Source of the DNA: UBA2334 sp964396895
Lineage (GTDB): Bacteria > Pseudomonadota > Gammaproteobacteria > Burkholderiales > Burkholderiaceae_C
Direction of reading: 5' to 3'
DNA length: 64,000 bases
Assembly: GCA_964396895.1 (NCBI GenBank)
Contig: CAYNGJ010000003.1
Span: 1-64,000, forward strand
The notes beneath the pieces were generated by a model. The model was given only the letters and a program-made list of their open reading frames with translations, did no database searches and was not told the origin of the DNA. The translations under genes and the position numbers were made by a program. Below are positions 41,563 through 50,335 of this stretch, one piece after another. The first letter of the stretch is position 1; each line of letters starts with the position of its first letter.

Positions 41563-42834
41563 CGCTTGGGCAATGGGTGCCAGCCACAGCAGGTTCATGA
41601 ACAGGTACATCATGGTGCCCGCGTTGTGGGCAAACATGACCTGTGTCAGACCAAAACCCACGTAACCCGCCACCATGACCAAGCCGCACAGCGCGCTGGT
41701 GCGGGCTGCGCGTTGCCACGGGGTATCCGGTGCCTCGCGGGATGATCGACGCCAGGTCCGCCAGTAAAGTTGGCCGGGCAGGGCAAAAAACAGGACCAGC
41801 ACGAGCACACCCAGGGTGCCGCGCTTGGCCCACATGTCCAGCCATTCGTTGTGGGCATGTTCAAACTCGTGCAGTATGCGGGGGACCTTTCCTTGCTCTG
41901 CTTGGGCGTTTTTCTCAATCTGATAGCCCTGTTCGCCCCAGCCAGTCCAGGGTTTGGCCAGGCCCATGTGCCAGGCAAACTTCCAGTGGGCCAGCCGCTG
42001 GCCAATGGAGTTGTTGCTGGCGCCGGTGGTTTGGTGCAGTTGCACCTCTTGCCAGGCTTCGCTGGCACGGGTCTGTACCAGGTGCCACTGCGAGCCCAGC
42101 AGCACCAGCAGCGCCGCGACCGTGAGCAGCCACCGCACCCGGTAGCGGCCTTGTTGTGGGCCTGCCGGTGCCGCGCGGTCTGCCCCCGGTGTGCGGCGGT
42201 GTTCCAGGGCAAATACCCCGGCCACCAGCACCGGCGCCACCCACCAGCCACCCCGTGACTCCGAGGCAATGCAGGCGTAGCCGCCCGCCAGCGCCGCCAG
42301 CATGCCCAGCCAGTGCGGCCAGCTTTTTTCCTGACGTGCCCACAGCCAGCTCCACACGCCCAGCAACAGTGCCAAATTGCCAAAGTGAATGGCATTGGTG
42401 TAGCCCCAGGCGCGTGTCCATTGCAACACCTGCAGTTGCCAAAGCGCGGTGCCGGCCGCCGCGAGGGCGCCCACCCACAGACCCCAGCGCAGGGCCCGCA
42501 CGCTGGTGGGGGTGACGGCGAGCACTGCGGGGACGGCCAACAGGGCCAGCACGAACTTGGCTGGCCTGTCCAGCGTGTTGGCCTTGAATGGGTGTGTTTG
42601 CCAGGCGTCCAGGCCCAGCAGCAGGCCCATCAGGACCACGGCCAGCACCCAGGTGCGCAGGGCGGGGTGCTGCCAGGCGCTGGGCCAAGCGCGGCCACAG
42701 GCCAACCCCAGGCCACACAGCAACAAGCCCCCCCAGGAGTAGCCCGAGGGGGTGGAGAGGGCCAAGGCCGGCAGCACAAAGGCGGCCATGGCAAACACCT
42801 GGTGACGCCAGGTGGTGGCGGGCTGCGGGGTCAT
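41482..42834 (-). CDS. O-antigen ligase family protein
   Basis: A 450-residue polytopic membrane protein of the Wzy/WaaL type, joining O-antigen to lipid A-core or polymerising glycan. About 11-12 hydrophobic helices; the long periplasmic loop in the C-terminal half holds EFEHAHNEWLDMWAKRG, whose His and the Arg upstream are typical of the family. Start at 42834 overlaps the stop of the preceding glycosyltransferase (ATGA). The last 27 codons, including a hydrophilic tail, overlap the CopD-like gene on the other strand. Confidence 0.88.
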   Translation of the reverse strand: MTPQPATTWRHQVFAMAAFVLPALALSTPSGYSWGGLLLCGLGLACGRAWPSAWQHPALRTWVLAVVLMGLLLGLDAWQTHPFKANTLDRPAKFVLALLAVPAVLAVTPTSVRALRWGLWVGALAAAGTALWQLQVLQWTRAWGYTNAIHFGNLALLLGVWSWLWARQEKSWPHWLGMLAALAGGYACIASESRGGWWVAPVLVAGVFALEHRRTPGADRAAPAGPQQGRYRVRWLLTVAALLVLLGSQWHLVQTRASEAWQEVQLHQTTGASNNSIGQRLAHWKFAWHMGLAKPWTGWGEQGYQIEKNAQAEQGKVPRILHEFEHAHNEWLDMWAKRGTLGVLVLVLFFALPGQLYWRTWRRSSREAPDTPWQRAARTSALCGLVMVAGYVGFGLTQVMFAHNAGTMMYLFMNLLWLAPIAQASAEQRHGNGEQAQREVDADPQANAGQ

Positions 42835-43604
42835 CGGGACGCGGGGTGTTGAAGGTCGTCCTGGTCCACCGCCAGCGCGGTGTAGCGGAAAAAGCTTTCC
42901 AAGGCGATGAACAAACAATGTAAGAAGCCCGCTCGCCCGCACAAAAACCCCCGGTGGAAAAAGTACAACCGCACAAAGCTGGCCAAACCGCTGGCCAAGC
43001 CGCGCCGCACGCCGCCCGTTTTGCCTTGCCCCTGGCGTTTGACCGCTCCCAGCTGCGCGTACTGCGCCAGCTTGACCAAGCTTTGGTGCACCGAGCGGCG
43101 CGAGTAGTGCCACAGGCGGTGCCGCAGGGTGGTGCGGGGGATGCTGGGGTCGCGCAGCCGAGGACCTTCGTGCACCACACCATCAAAACCGAGCAATTGG
43201 CGCATGGGGAACAGGCGGGGCAGGCCGGGACCGCTGCGCATGTGGGTCAGGGGTTGGCCAAACGCCAGTTGCAGCCAGGTGATTTCGTACACCCGGTCCT
43301 CGTTGCGTTGGACGGCTGCGCGGATGTCGGTGGCGAGCTCCGGTGGAATGACCTCGTCCGCATCCAGAAACAGCACCCAGTCGCCACGGGTGTGGGTCAT
43401 CAGGCGGTTGCGTTGCTCGGCAAACCCTTGCCAGTCGGCGTGGGTGTGGACTTCTGCGCCCAGGCGCTGTGCCAGGGCCACGGTGTCGTCGGTGCTGCCC
43501 GAGTCCACCACCAGCAGCTGGTCAGCGAAGGCCGCGCTGCGCAGGCAGGCTTCGATCTGACTGGCCTCGTTGAGGGTCATCACGGCAATGGTCAGGGTGG
43601 GCAT
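42831..43604 (-). CDS. Family 2 glycosyltransferase (WaaE/KdtX-like)
   Basis: 257 residues. The start MPTLTIAVMTLNEASQIEAC, the motif LLVVDSGSTDDTV, QGFAEQRNR and the DXD-like LFLDADEVIPPEL match the LPS core beta-1,4-glucosyltransferase group. Acts at the cytoplasmic face on nucleotide sugars. It lies between a second GT2 gene (29 nt upstream) and the ligase (4-nt overlap). The upstream in-frame extension of 77 codons is not used. Confidence 0.88.
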   Translation of the reverse strand: MPTLTIAVMTLNEASQIEACLRSAAFADQLLVVDSGSTDDTVALAQRLGAEVHTHADWQGFAEQRNRLMTHTRGDWVLFLDADEVIPPELATDIRAAVQRNEDRVYEITWLQLAFGQPLTHMRSGPGLPRLFPMRQLLGFDGVVHEGPRLRDPSIPRTTLRHRLWHYSRRSVHQSLVKLAQYAQLGAVKRQGQGKTGGVRRGLASGLASFVRLYFFHRGFLCGRAGFLHCLFIALESFFRYTALAVDQDDLQHPASR

Positions 43605-43633
43605 GCAATGAAAAGGTGTGGGGAATGAACGGG

Positions 43634-44494
43634 TCAGGTGTGGGCGTGCCACATGCCGACCCAGCGGCCCGCACTGCGCGCAATCAGGCGGGGTTGCAAG
43701 GTCAGCAGGCGCAGCAGCAGTTCCAGCCCGCCACGCCACAGGGCCGTCTGGCGGGTGCGCTGCGCTGCGCCAGGCGCATGGTGCTTGCGCATGAACAGGA
43801 TCTTGGAGCGGCTGTGGTGGTAGCCACGGCCCCACTCTGCGCGCACCACCGAGCCACCTTTGACGGAGCCCCGGTTGGCGTGGCTGGCCACGGCGGCGGG
43901 GTCAATCAGCACCTCCTGTCCGGCGGCCATGATGCGGGCGCACAGGTCTTCGTCTTCGTAGTAGAGGAAAAAATCGCTGTCAAAGCGCCACTGCCGTTCG
44001 TTGCAGCGCAGCAGCCACGCGGCGGCGCAGGCGTAGCCCACACTGGTGAGGCCCTCGGCGCCAGGGCCTCGGGCGTGCCACTTCCAGCGGGGCCAGCCGT
44101 AGTTCAGCTGGGCGCGGCCACCGTTGTCCAGCAGTTGCGGTGCCACGATGGTGGCCTGGGGCTGGGCGTCGGCGGTGGCCACCAGCTGGGCGGCAGCTTG
44201 TGGGGTGATGAGGCAGTCCGGGTTCACCAGCAGCGCATACGGCGTGCTGACCCGGTCCAGCGCCTGGTTGTTGGCGGTGCCAAACCCCACATTCACCTGC
44301 AGGCTCAGCCACTTGGCGTGAGGCATGAGCTTTTTCACCTGCTGGGCCGTGTGGTCCTGGCTGGCGTTGTCCACCACGGTGATGTGGGGGAACGCCGCCA
44401 GGTTGCGCGCCAGGGCCGGGATGCAATGGGCACTGTGGTGGGTCACGACCACCACGGTGACACGCGAGAGCGTGTCACGCAGCGCGTCGCTCAA
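43634..44494 (-). CDS. Family 2 glycosyltransferase (rhamnosyltransferase-like)
   Basis: 286 residues. VTVVVVTHHSAHCIPALARN and ITVVDNASQDHT form the nucleotide-binding fold, NVGFGTANNQAL and LLVNPDCLI (DXD equivalent) follow, and FFLYYEDEDLCARI is the catalytic-site pattern of rhamnosyltransferase-type GT2 enzymes. The sugar is not certain. ATG overlaps the stop of the zinc-finger gene as ATGA. Confidence 0.87.
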   Translation of the reverse strand: MSDALRDTLSRVTVVVVTHHSAHCIPALARNLAAFPHITVVDNASQDHTAQQVKKLMPHAKWLSLQVNVGFGTANNQALDRVSTPYALLVNPDCLITPQAAAQLVATADAQPQATIVAPQLLDNGGRAQLNYGWPRWKWHARGPGAEGLTSVGYACAAAWLLRCNERQWRFDSDFFLYYEDEDLCARIMAAGQEVLIDPAAVASHANRGSVKGGSVVRAEWGRGYHHSRSKILFMRKHHAPGAAQRTRQTALWRGGLELLLRLLTLQPRLIARSAGRWVGMWHAHT

Positions 44495-44712
44495 TGGGCA
44501 TGCCCCACGGTTTCACCCGCCTTGAGTCGATACACCGTGCCGCAGTAAGGGCACTTGGCTTCGCCGTGGCGGGCCACGTCCAGGTAGACCTTGGGGTGGG
44601 TGTTCCAGACCTGCATGTCGGCCTTGGGGCTGGGGCAGTACACGCCGCCCTGGGGGTTGAGGTCGGCAGCGGCCAGCTCGATGGTGGCAGGGTTTTTGGC
44701 GGTGGTGGTCAT
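44491..44712 (-). CDS. Small zinc-finger (zf-CHCC) protein
   Basis: 73 residues. Cys in GGVYCPSP, His in THPKVYLDV and the closing pair CPYCGTVY give the CHCC zinc pattern, as in the NDUFS6-like domain. In Burkholderiales this gene is often next to ilvE. Function unknown. The start MTTTAKNPATIELAA is 55 nt after the ilvE stop, and its end overlaps the glycosyltransferase start. Confidence 0.88.
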   Translation of the reverse strand: MTTTAKNPATIELAAADLNPQGGVYCPSPKADMQVWNTHPKVYLDVARHGEAKCPYCGTVYRLKAGETVGHAH

Positions 44713-44767
44713 GGGGCGGTGTGAGGGGTTGCGTGCAAACGAAGGGGCGGGCCAGCGGCGTGGCGCG

Positions 44768-45718
44768 TCAGACGGCCGTGAGCCAGTGCGCGTACTGGGG
44801 GTTGCGGCCGTTGACGATGTCAAAGAACGCGGTCTGCACCTTCTCGGTGATGGGGCCACGGCTGCCCACGTAGCCGGGTTTGCCCAGCTCGATGCGGTCC
44901 AGCTCGCGGATGGGCGTCACTTCGGCGGCGGTGCCGGTGAAGAAGGCCTCGTCGGCGATGTATACCTCGTCGCGGGTGATGCGCTTTTGCACCACTTCCA
45001 ACCCCAGGTCTTTGGCGATGTGGAACACCGTGTTGCGGGTGATGCCGTTCAAGGCACCGGCCGACAGGTCGGGCGTGTAGATGACGCCGTTTTTGACCAC
45101 AAAAATGTTCTCGCCCGCGCCTTCGGACACAAAGCCCGAGGCATCGAGCAGCAGGGCCTCGTCGTAGCCGTCGTCGGTGGCTTCGCGGTTGGCCAGGATG
45201 GAGTTGGTGTAGTTGCTCACCGCCTTGGCCTGCGTCATGGTGATGTTGACGTGGTGGCGGGTGTAGCTGCTGGTCTTGACGCGAATGCCGCGCTTCATGC
45301 CCTCTTCGCCCAGGTAGGCACCCCAGGCCCAGGCGGCCACCATCAGGTGGATGGTGTTGCCCTTGGTGCTGACACCCAGCTTTTGTGAGCCCACCCAAGT
45401 CAGGGGGCGCAGGTAGCCGCTTTCCAGGTGGTTGTCGCGCACCACGGCGCACTGGGCCGCATTCACTTCTTCCTGGGTGAAGGGGATGGTCATGCGCAAA
45501 ATTTTGGCGCTGTTGAACAACCGCTCGGTGTGCTCTTGCAGGCGAAAAATGGCCGTGCCCTGCTCGGTTTGGTAGGCCCGCACGCCCTCAAATGCGCCGC
45601 AGCCGTAGTGCAGGGTGTGGGTCAGCACGTGGATTTTGGCGTCGCGCCAATCCACCATCTGGCCGTCCATCCAGATTTTGCCGTCGCGGTCGGCCATGGA
45701 GGGGGGGAGTGCGGTCAT
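44768..45718 (-). CDS. ilvE: Branched-chain amino acid aminotransferase
   Basis: A class IV PLP aminotransferase for the last step of Leu, Ile and Val synthesis. 316 residues. The start MTALPPSMADRDGKIWMDG has AAGGA upstream; an in-frame TTG at 45736 is less likely. THTLHYGCGAFEGVRAY is the conserved N-terminal motif; the PLP Lys is in TMTQAKAVSNYTNS, and EGAGENIFVV plus FFTGTAAEVTPI follow. It leads an operon with LPS glycosyltransferase genes. Confidence 0.96.
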   Translation of the reverse strand: MTALPPSMADRDGKIWMDGQMVDWRDAKIHVLTHTLHYGCGAFEGVRAYQTEQGTAIFRLQEHTERLFNSAKILRMTIPFTQEEVNAAQCAVVRDNHLESGYLRPLTWVGSQKLGVSTKGNTIHLMVAAWAWGAYLGEEGMKRGIRVKTSSYTRHHVNITMTQAKAVSNYTNSILANREATDDGYDEALLLDASGFVSEGAGENIFVVKNGVIYTPDLSAGALNGITRNTVFHIAKDLGLEVVQKRITRDEVYIADEAFFTGTAAEVTPIRELDRIELGKPGYVGSRGPITEKVQTAFFDIVNGRNPQYAHWLTAV

Positions 45719-45771
45719 GGGAAAGGTGTCCTTCAAAGGGGTTGCGGGGTGTGCCCCAAAACCAAGTGATT

Positions 45772-46215
45772 TTAAGGTGGGGCGCTGGCTGATGGGGGCT
45801 GTTCAGTCGCCGAATCGGCCTGGGATGGCTCAGGTTCCGTGGGGCGGTTCAGCGTCCAGCGCTGCAGCTTGCCCGAAGCAAATTCGGCCTGCACGCTGGA
45901 GCCGCCGTTGTCTGTCCAGCGAAACACCTCGGGCTGCGTGCCCTCCGCCGAGAGCTGCTCGCCCAGCCCACGCGTGAGGGCCAGCACATGCAGCAGGTTG
46001 ACGCCGGGGCGCAGCCTGGCGTTGAGCATGACGGCGCTGCCCACCCAGCCCACGGGCTGGTGGGCGGCGCGCTTGAGCACGGTCATCATGCGGGTGACGT
46101 GCAGCAGGCCCCACATGGCCACACCCCCGCCCACCAGGGCCACACCCGCCCAGCCTTGCGATTGCCAGGCCACGATCAGCAGGACGGCCAAACCCAATGG
46201 AACCAAAAATTTCAT
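45772..46215 (-). CDS. Hypothetical membrane protein
   Basis: 147 residues, not recognised. Two hydrophobic helices at about 2-18 and 23-40, then a soluble domain (VGSAVMLNARLRPGVNLLHVL) and a Pro/Glu/Ser-rich tail that looks disordered. It lies 52 nt after radA on the same strand, with copy E of the repeat between, and before ilvE. Probably a small anchored protein; role unknown. Confidence 0.7.
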   Translation of the reverse strand: MKFLVPLGLAVLLIVAWQSQGWAGVALVGGGVAMWGLLHVTRMMTVLKRAAHQPVGWVGSAVMLNARLRPGVNLLHVLALTRGLGEQLSAEGTQPEVFRWTDNGGSSVQAEFASGKLQRWTLNRPTEPEPSQADSATEQPPSASAPP

Positions 46216-46217
46216 GT

Positions 46218-46262
46218 CAAAAATGCTTCCAGAGCTTTATTTATATAGATTGTTTGCTATTC
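46218..46262 (-). repeat. Dispersed AT-rich repeat, copy E
   Basis: Minus strand: AATAGCAAACAATC, then AAAGCTCTGGAAGCATTTTT. It starts 5 nt after the radA stop codon. Confidence 0.65.
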
Positions 46263-46267
46263 TAAAA

Positions 46268-47659
46268 TCAAACCAGCGAGCGTACCACTTCCATGGCCTC
46301 TTCGATGCGGTCCACCGGGTGAATGGTCAGTCCTTCAAAGTCTTTGGCGTGAACCTTCAGGTGGCTGGCCTTGGGGGCGTTGGCGCGGGGCACCACGGCC
46401 ACGCTGAAGCCCAGCTTGGCGGCCTCTTTCAGCCGGTCCTGACCGCGTGGGGCCGGGCGTACTTCGCCCGCCAGCCCCACCTCGCCAAAGGCCAAAAAAC
46501 CTTTGGGCAAGGCCTTGCCCCGCAGGCTGCTGGTGATGGCCAGCATCACCGCCAGGTCGGCGGCGGGTTCGCTGATGCGCACGCCCCCCACCGCGTTGAC
46601 AAACACGTCCTGGTCCATGCAGGCCACACCTGCGTGGCGGTGCAGCACCGCCAGCAGCATGGCCAGGCGGTCGCGGTCCAGGCCCACACTCAGGCGCCGG
46701 GGCGATGGCCCGCCGCTGTCCACCAGTGCCTGAATCTCCACCAGCAGTGGGCGCGTGCCCTCCAGCGTCACCAGCACGCAGCTGCCGGGCACCGGCTCGG
46801 CGTGCTGGCTCAAAAAGATGGCGCTGGGGTTGGCCACGCCCTTCAGGCCCTTTTCGGTCATGGCGAACACGCCAATCTCGTTTACTGCGCCAAAGCGGTT
46901 CTTGATGGCGCGAATCAACCGGAAGCTGCTGTGCGTGTCGCCCTCAAAGTACAGCACCGTGTCCACCATGTGCTCCAGCACGCGTGGGCCGGCCAGTGCA
47001 CCTTCTTTGGTCACGTGGCCCACCAGCACCACCGTCACGCCAGTGGACTTGGCCGTGCGCGTGAGTTGTGCTGCGCACTCGCGCACCTGCGCCACCGAGC
47101 CGGGGGCAGAGGTGAGCTGCTCGCTGTACACGGTCTGGATGGAGTCGATCACACACACCGTGGGCCGCTCGGCCTCGATGGTGGCCAGGATTTTTTCCAC
47201 CGAAATTTCGGCCAGCACCCGCACCTGGCTGCCGTCCAGCCCCAGGCGGCGCGAGCGCAGCGCCACTTGCGCGCCCGACTCTTCGCCCGTCACATACAGG
47301 GTGGGCACCGTCAGGCTCAACTGGTGCAGCGCCTGCAGCAGCAGCGTGCTTTTGCCAATGCCGGGGTCGCCGCCAATCAAGACCACGCCGCCTTCCACCA
47401 TGCCACCGCCCAGCACGCGGTCCAGCTCGTCCAGGCCGGTGGGCAGGCGCTCGAAGTCGGCCGCGTCGATGTCGGCCAGTGTGGTCACGGGTTGTGCGGC
47501 GGCCAGCGAAGCAAACCGGTTTTTGCTGGCGGGCGCGGCGGTCTCGGCCACGGCTTCGATGAGGGTGTTCCACGCCCCGCAACTGGGGCATTTGCCCAGC
47601 CACTTGGGGCTGGTGCCGCCGCACTCGGTGCAGCTGTACAGGGTTTTGTCTTTGGCCAT
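46268..47659 (-). CDS. radA: DNA repair protein RadA
   Basis: RadA is a RecA-like ATPase and branch-migration helicase in recombination. The 463 residues show a C4 zinc finger (Cys10, Cys13, Cys24, Cys27), Walker A GGDPGIGKS at 96-104, Walker B VCVIDSIQT, the RadA-specific KNRFG motif in the middle, and a Lon-protease-like C-terminal domain. Start MAKDKTLYSCTECGG at 47659; the open frame upstream runs into the divergent gene. Divergent partner starts 25 bp away. Confidence 0.96.
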   Translation of the reverse strand: MAKDKTLYSCTECGGTSPKWLGKCPSCGAWNTLIEAVAETAAPASKNRFASLAAAQPVTTLADIDAADFERLPTGLDELDRVLGGGMVEGGVVLIGGDPGIGKSTLLLQALHQLSLTVPTLYVTGEESGAQVALRSRRLGLDGSQVRVLAEISVEKILATIEAERPTVCVIDSIQTVYSEQLTSAPGSVAQVRECAAQLTRTAKSTGVTVVLVGHVTKEGALAGPRVLEHMVDTVLYFEGDTHSSFRLIRAIKNRFGAVNEIGVFAMTEKGLKGVANPSAIFLSQHAEPVPGSCVLVTLEGTRPLLVEIQALVDSGGPSPRRLSVGLDRDRLAMLLAVLHRHAGVACMDQDVFVNAVGGVRISEPAADLAVMLAITSSLRGKALPKGFLAFGEVGLAGEVRPAPRGQDRLKEAAKLGFSVAVVPRANAPKASHLKVHAKDFEGLTIHPVDRIEEAMEVVRSLV

Positions 47660-47684
47660 GGCGGCCACTATATAGTCCGCAGCC

Positions 47685-48881
47685 ATGTCCTCTTTGCCCC
47701 TGTTTGAAGACGCCCCCATGCCCGACGACGTGACCACGCTGCGCCGCCTGCAGGTGGTGGCCAACGTCGGCGCGACGTTGTCTGCCGCCGCCCGTGCCTA
47801 CAACCTGCAACTGGCTCGGGTGGACAAGCTCAAAGCGCAAATCGCCGAGATGGACGCGCTGTCACTGGCCCACCGGCAAGCGCTGGCGCAACAGGTGTAT
47901 CCCCTGAGCCAGCGGCACGAAGCGCTGATGAAGCAAATGGCGCAGTGGCTGGACGCGCAGCTCACCCAGCCGACCCACCCGCTCCAACTCACGCCCGCCC
48001 AGCGCCAGCTCATGGGGCAAATGGCGTGTAACCTGGCCGCGCATTTGGTGTTGGCCGGGCATGCCGACATGGCCGCCCTGCACGACCGCCACAGCCCCAC
48101 CAGCTTGGCCGACAGGGAGCGCGCCCATGCCCAGGACATGAAGGCCCAGCTGGAGGCCATGCTGGGCGAGCCCTTCATGCCCCACGACCCCGACGCCACC
48201 CTGGCCGACGTGATGGCCGCGGCCAAAGCCCGCATGCAAGAAGCCGTGGCCCAGGAAGAGGCCGCCCGCGAAGCCACTGCCGCCAAGCGCAAAGCCAAAA
48301 AAGCCGCCAAAGCCGACGGCAAAGCGCCCAACGCCGCGCAGGCCTTGCAACAGGCACTGCAAGGCGACGCCGATGCCAGCCTGCGCACGCTGTACCGCCA
48401 GTTGGCCGGGGCCTTGCACCCCGACCGTGAGCCCGATGAGCGAGAGCGCGTGCGCAAAACCGCCCTGATGAGCGAGGCCAACGCCGCCTACGCCCGCAAA
48501 GACATGGTCACACTGATGGACATCCAGCAACGTGCCGCGCTGGCCAGTCCACAAGCCGTGGCCAGCCTGCCCGACGACAAGCTCAAAAGCCTGACCCTGC
48601 TGGTCAAGGCGCAGGTGGCTGAGCTGGAGCGCCAGCGCGCCCGCACCCAGCAGGCGTTGTGCCATGAGTTTGAGGTGCCGCCTGGCATGGGCCTCAACAC
48701 CAACACCCTCAAGCACCTGCTGATGGACCAGGCAGACGAGCTGACCGAGTCAGTGCACATGCTGCAAGCGGACTTGGAACTGGTGCAGCAACCCGGTGGA
48801 CTCAAACCCTGGCTGGTCCGGCAACGCAAGCTCAGCCAACAGGTGGCCCGCGCCCGGCGCCGGGCGTGGGAAGATTACTGA
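47685..48881 (+). CDS. J-domain-containing protein of unknown role
   Basis: 398 residues. A J-like domain lies late in the protein, about 228-285, with the HPD tripeptide at 245-247 (LRTLYRQLAGALHPDREPDE), which is where DnaK is stimulated. Before it comes a long helical region, Ala/Lys rich at 180-215 (EEAAREATAAKRKAKKAAKA); after it another helix-rich part. There is no Gly/Phe region or zinc domain, so it is a type III J-protein. Divergent from radA with a 25-bp spacer. The client is unknown. Confidence 0.8.
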   Translation: MSSLPLFEDAPMPDDVTTLRRLQVVANVGATLSAAARAYNLQLARVDKLKAQIAEMDALSLAHRQALAQQVYPLSQRHEALMKQMAQWLDAQLTQPTHPLQLTPAQRQLMGQMACNLAAHLVLAGHADMAALHDRHSPTSLADRERAHAQDMKAQLEAMLGEPFMPHDPDATLADVMAAAKARMQEAVAQEEAAREATAAKRKAKKAAKADGKAPNAAQALQQALQGDADASLRTLYRQLAGALHPDREPDERERVRKTALMSEANAAYARKDMVTLMDIQQRAALASPQAVASLPDDKLKSLTLLVKAQVAELERQRARTQQALCHEFEVPPGMGLNTNTLKHLLMDQADELTESVHMLQADLELVQQPGGLKPWLVRQRKLSQQVARARRRAWEDY

Positions 48882-49186
48882 ACCTGCGCAGGCGCTGTCG
48901 GCGAGCGGTATTGCCGCTTGATTTCCGCCACCTCCACTGTGTAGCCGCTGTACCAGCGCTCGCGGCCCAGCTGCTGGGCCATCAGGTGGTCGGCGTGCTG
49001 CTTCCAGGCGCGGATGTGGGCTTCATCGGGCCAGTACGACAGGGCCACCTCTTGGTCGCCCTCGGTCACGGCCACAAAGTCCAGGCAGCCAAACTGCGTC
49101 AGAGCCAGTTCGCGCAGGCGGGCGGCGGTGGCGCTGTACTCGGTATCCAGGCTGCGGGCCGTGGCCCGGAAGATCACAACGAACAT
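48875..49186 (-). CDS. Antibiotic biosynthesis monooxygenase (ABM) domain protein
   Basis: 103 residues with the dimeric alpha-beta barrel fold: MFVVIFRATARSLDTEYSAT and VAVTEGDQEVALSYWPDEAHIRAWK are typical of YgiN/ABM-like small monooxygenases or haem-degrading relatives. The substrate is not predictable. It overlaps the convergent J-protein by 7 bp and its start overlaps the end of the GNAT gene by 13 bp, so it is coupled with it. Confidence 0.84.
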   Translation of the reverse strand: MFVVIFRATARSLDTEYSATAARLRELALTQFGCLDFVAVTEGDQEVALSYWPDEAHIRAWKQHADHLMAQQLGRERWYSGYTVEVAEIKRQYRSPTAPAQVQ

Positions 49187-49689
49187 GGGGGCTCCTGGGT
49201 TGGCAGGTGAAGTTCGAAAAAACGCGTGCCCGGTGCCGGGTCGGCGTAATAGGGTGGGGTTTCGGTGAAGCCCAGCCGGCGGTACAGCCCTTGGGCAAAC
49301 GCCGTGGGCGGTACGGCGTCCAGAATCAGCCGGTCGGCGCCCAGCATGGGTGCCAGCGCCATCAGCTGGCGCACCAGTGTTTCGCCCAGGGACAGGCCCC
49401 GGTGGACCGGGCGCACGTACACGCGCTTGAGTTCGGCGGTGGTGCCGGTGTGCCTGAGCAGCCCCGCGCAGCCCGCCAGCGCGCCGTCCACCTCTGCCAT
49501 CAGGAACAGGCCGCTGGGCGGGCTGAACAATGTCTCCAGCTCGGCCAGTTCGCGGTCGGCCTTGCGGGCACAGGCATCCACGTTCAGCCAGTCCAGGTAC
49601 TCGCGGATGATGGCCAGCAACGCAGTGGTGTCGGCCGGAAAGTTGGCCTGGCGGAGCACAGTGGTTCGGTGTGAATGCAATGGTGGCAT
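49174..49689 (-). CDS. GNAT family N-acetyltransferase
   Basis: 171 residues. The acetyl-CoA loop is seen in VRPVHRGLSLGETLVRQL (Q/RxxGxG/A variant), followed by LILDAVPPTAFAQGLYRRLGF, the usual C-terminal GNAT motif. The acceptor is unknown. It leads a two-gene unit with the ABM protein. Confidence 0.86.
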   Translation of the reverse strand: MPPLHSHRTTVLRQANFPADTTALLAIIREYLDWLNVDACARKADRELAELETLFSPPSGLFLMAEVDGALAGCAGLLRHTGTTAELKRVYVRPVHRGLSLGETLVRQLMALAPMLGADRLILDAVPPTAFAQGLYRRLGFTETPPYYADPAPGTRFFELHLPTQEPPCSL

Positions 49690-49698
49690 GATTGTGAG

Positions 49699-49744
49699 TA
49701 AATTATGCCTTCAGAGCTTGATGGTATTTATGAGTTTGCTACCC
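49699..49744 (-). repeat. Dispersed AT-rich repeat, copy F
   Basis: Minus strand: GGTAGCAAACTCAT, then ATCAAGCTCTGAAGGCATAATTT. This is the only copy placed between two divergent genes (GNAT and HIT). Confidence 0.6.
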
Positions 49745-49767
49745 AAAATCCTGAATGAATGCCACCC

Positions 49768-50169
49768 ATGACCACCATTTTTGAGCGACTGTTGAGCGGT
49801 GAACTGCCCTGTGCCAAGGTGTACGAAGATGAGCGGGTGTTTGCCTTCATGGACGCGGGCCAGCTGAACGACGGCCACGTCATTGTGGCCTGCAAACGGC
49901 CCTTCGAAACCCTGATGGACATGGACGAAGACACGGCCGCCGCCATGATGCGCGTGGCCTGGCGCATTGCCCGCGCGGTGGAAGCCGAGTTCAAACCCCA
50001 GGGCATCACCGTGTTGCAGGCCAACCGGGCGGCGGGTTGGCAAACCGTGCCGCACGCCCACCTGCATGTGCTGCCCCGCCACGAGGGGGACGGCGTGGGC
50101 CTGGTCTGGCCGCGCAAGGAGCCTGGCATCGAGCGCCTGCGAGAACTGGCGACGCGCATCAAGGTGTGA
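49768..50169 (+). CDS. HIT family hydrolase
   Basis: 133 residues. The histidine triad VPHAHLHVLPR gives the HxHxH nucleotide-hydrolase motif, and the N-terminal MTTIFERLLSGELPCAKVYE is that of the Hint/HinT group, acting on purine nucleoside phosphoramidates. An upstream ATG at 49759 is also in frame. About 166 nt of spacer with copy G follows before the ABC-F gene end. Confidence 0.9.
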   Translation: MTTIFERLLSGELPCAKVYEDERVFAFMDAGQLNDGHVIVACKRPFETLMDMDEDTAAAMMRVAWRIARAVEAEFKPQGITVLQANRAAGWQTVPHAHLHVLPRHEGDGVGLVWPRKEPGIERLRELATRIKV

Positions 50170-50289
50170 GGGCTGGTGCTGGCACCCCCGCTGGCAGGCA
50201 TTCACCTGTCGCCACGGCCTGCGGCACAGGGTTGACCGCCGAGCGGTCAAAATCACGGCCCTGAGAATGTGCTGGGGAATTTGGTGTGG

Positions 50290-50332
50290 AATGTGCCTAT
50301 AGCGCTTTCTGCTGTTGGTTAATCAGCTACAT
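50290..50332 (-). repeat. Dispersed AT-rich repeat, copy G
   Basis: Minus strand: ATGTAGCTGATTAACC, then GAAAGCGCTATAGGCACATT. It begins 3 nt after the stop codon of the ABC-F gene and is near a good consensus. Confidence 0.65.
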
Positions 50333-50335
50333 ATA

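Noticed and set aside
45839..47707. 622-codon open frame antisense to radA
   Set aside because: RadA motifs are complete on the minus strand; the opposite frame is low-complexity.
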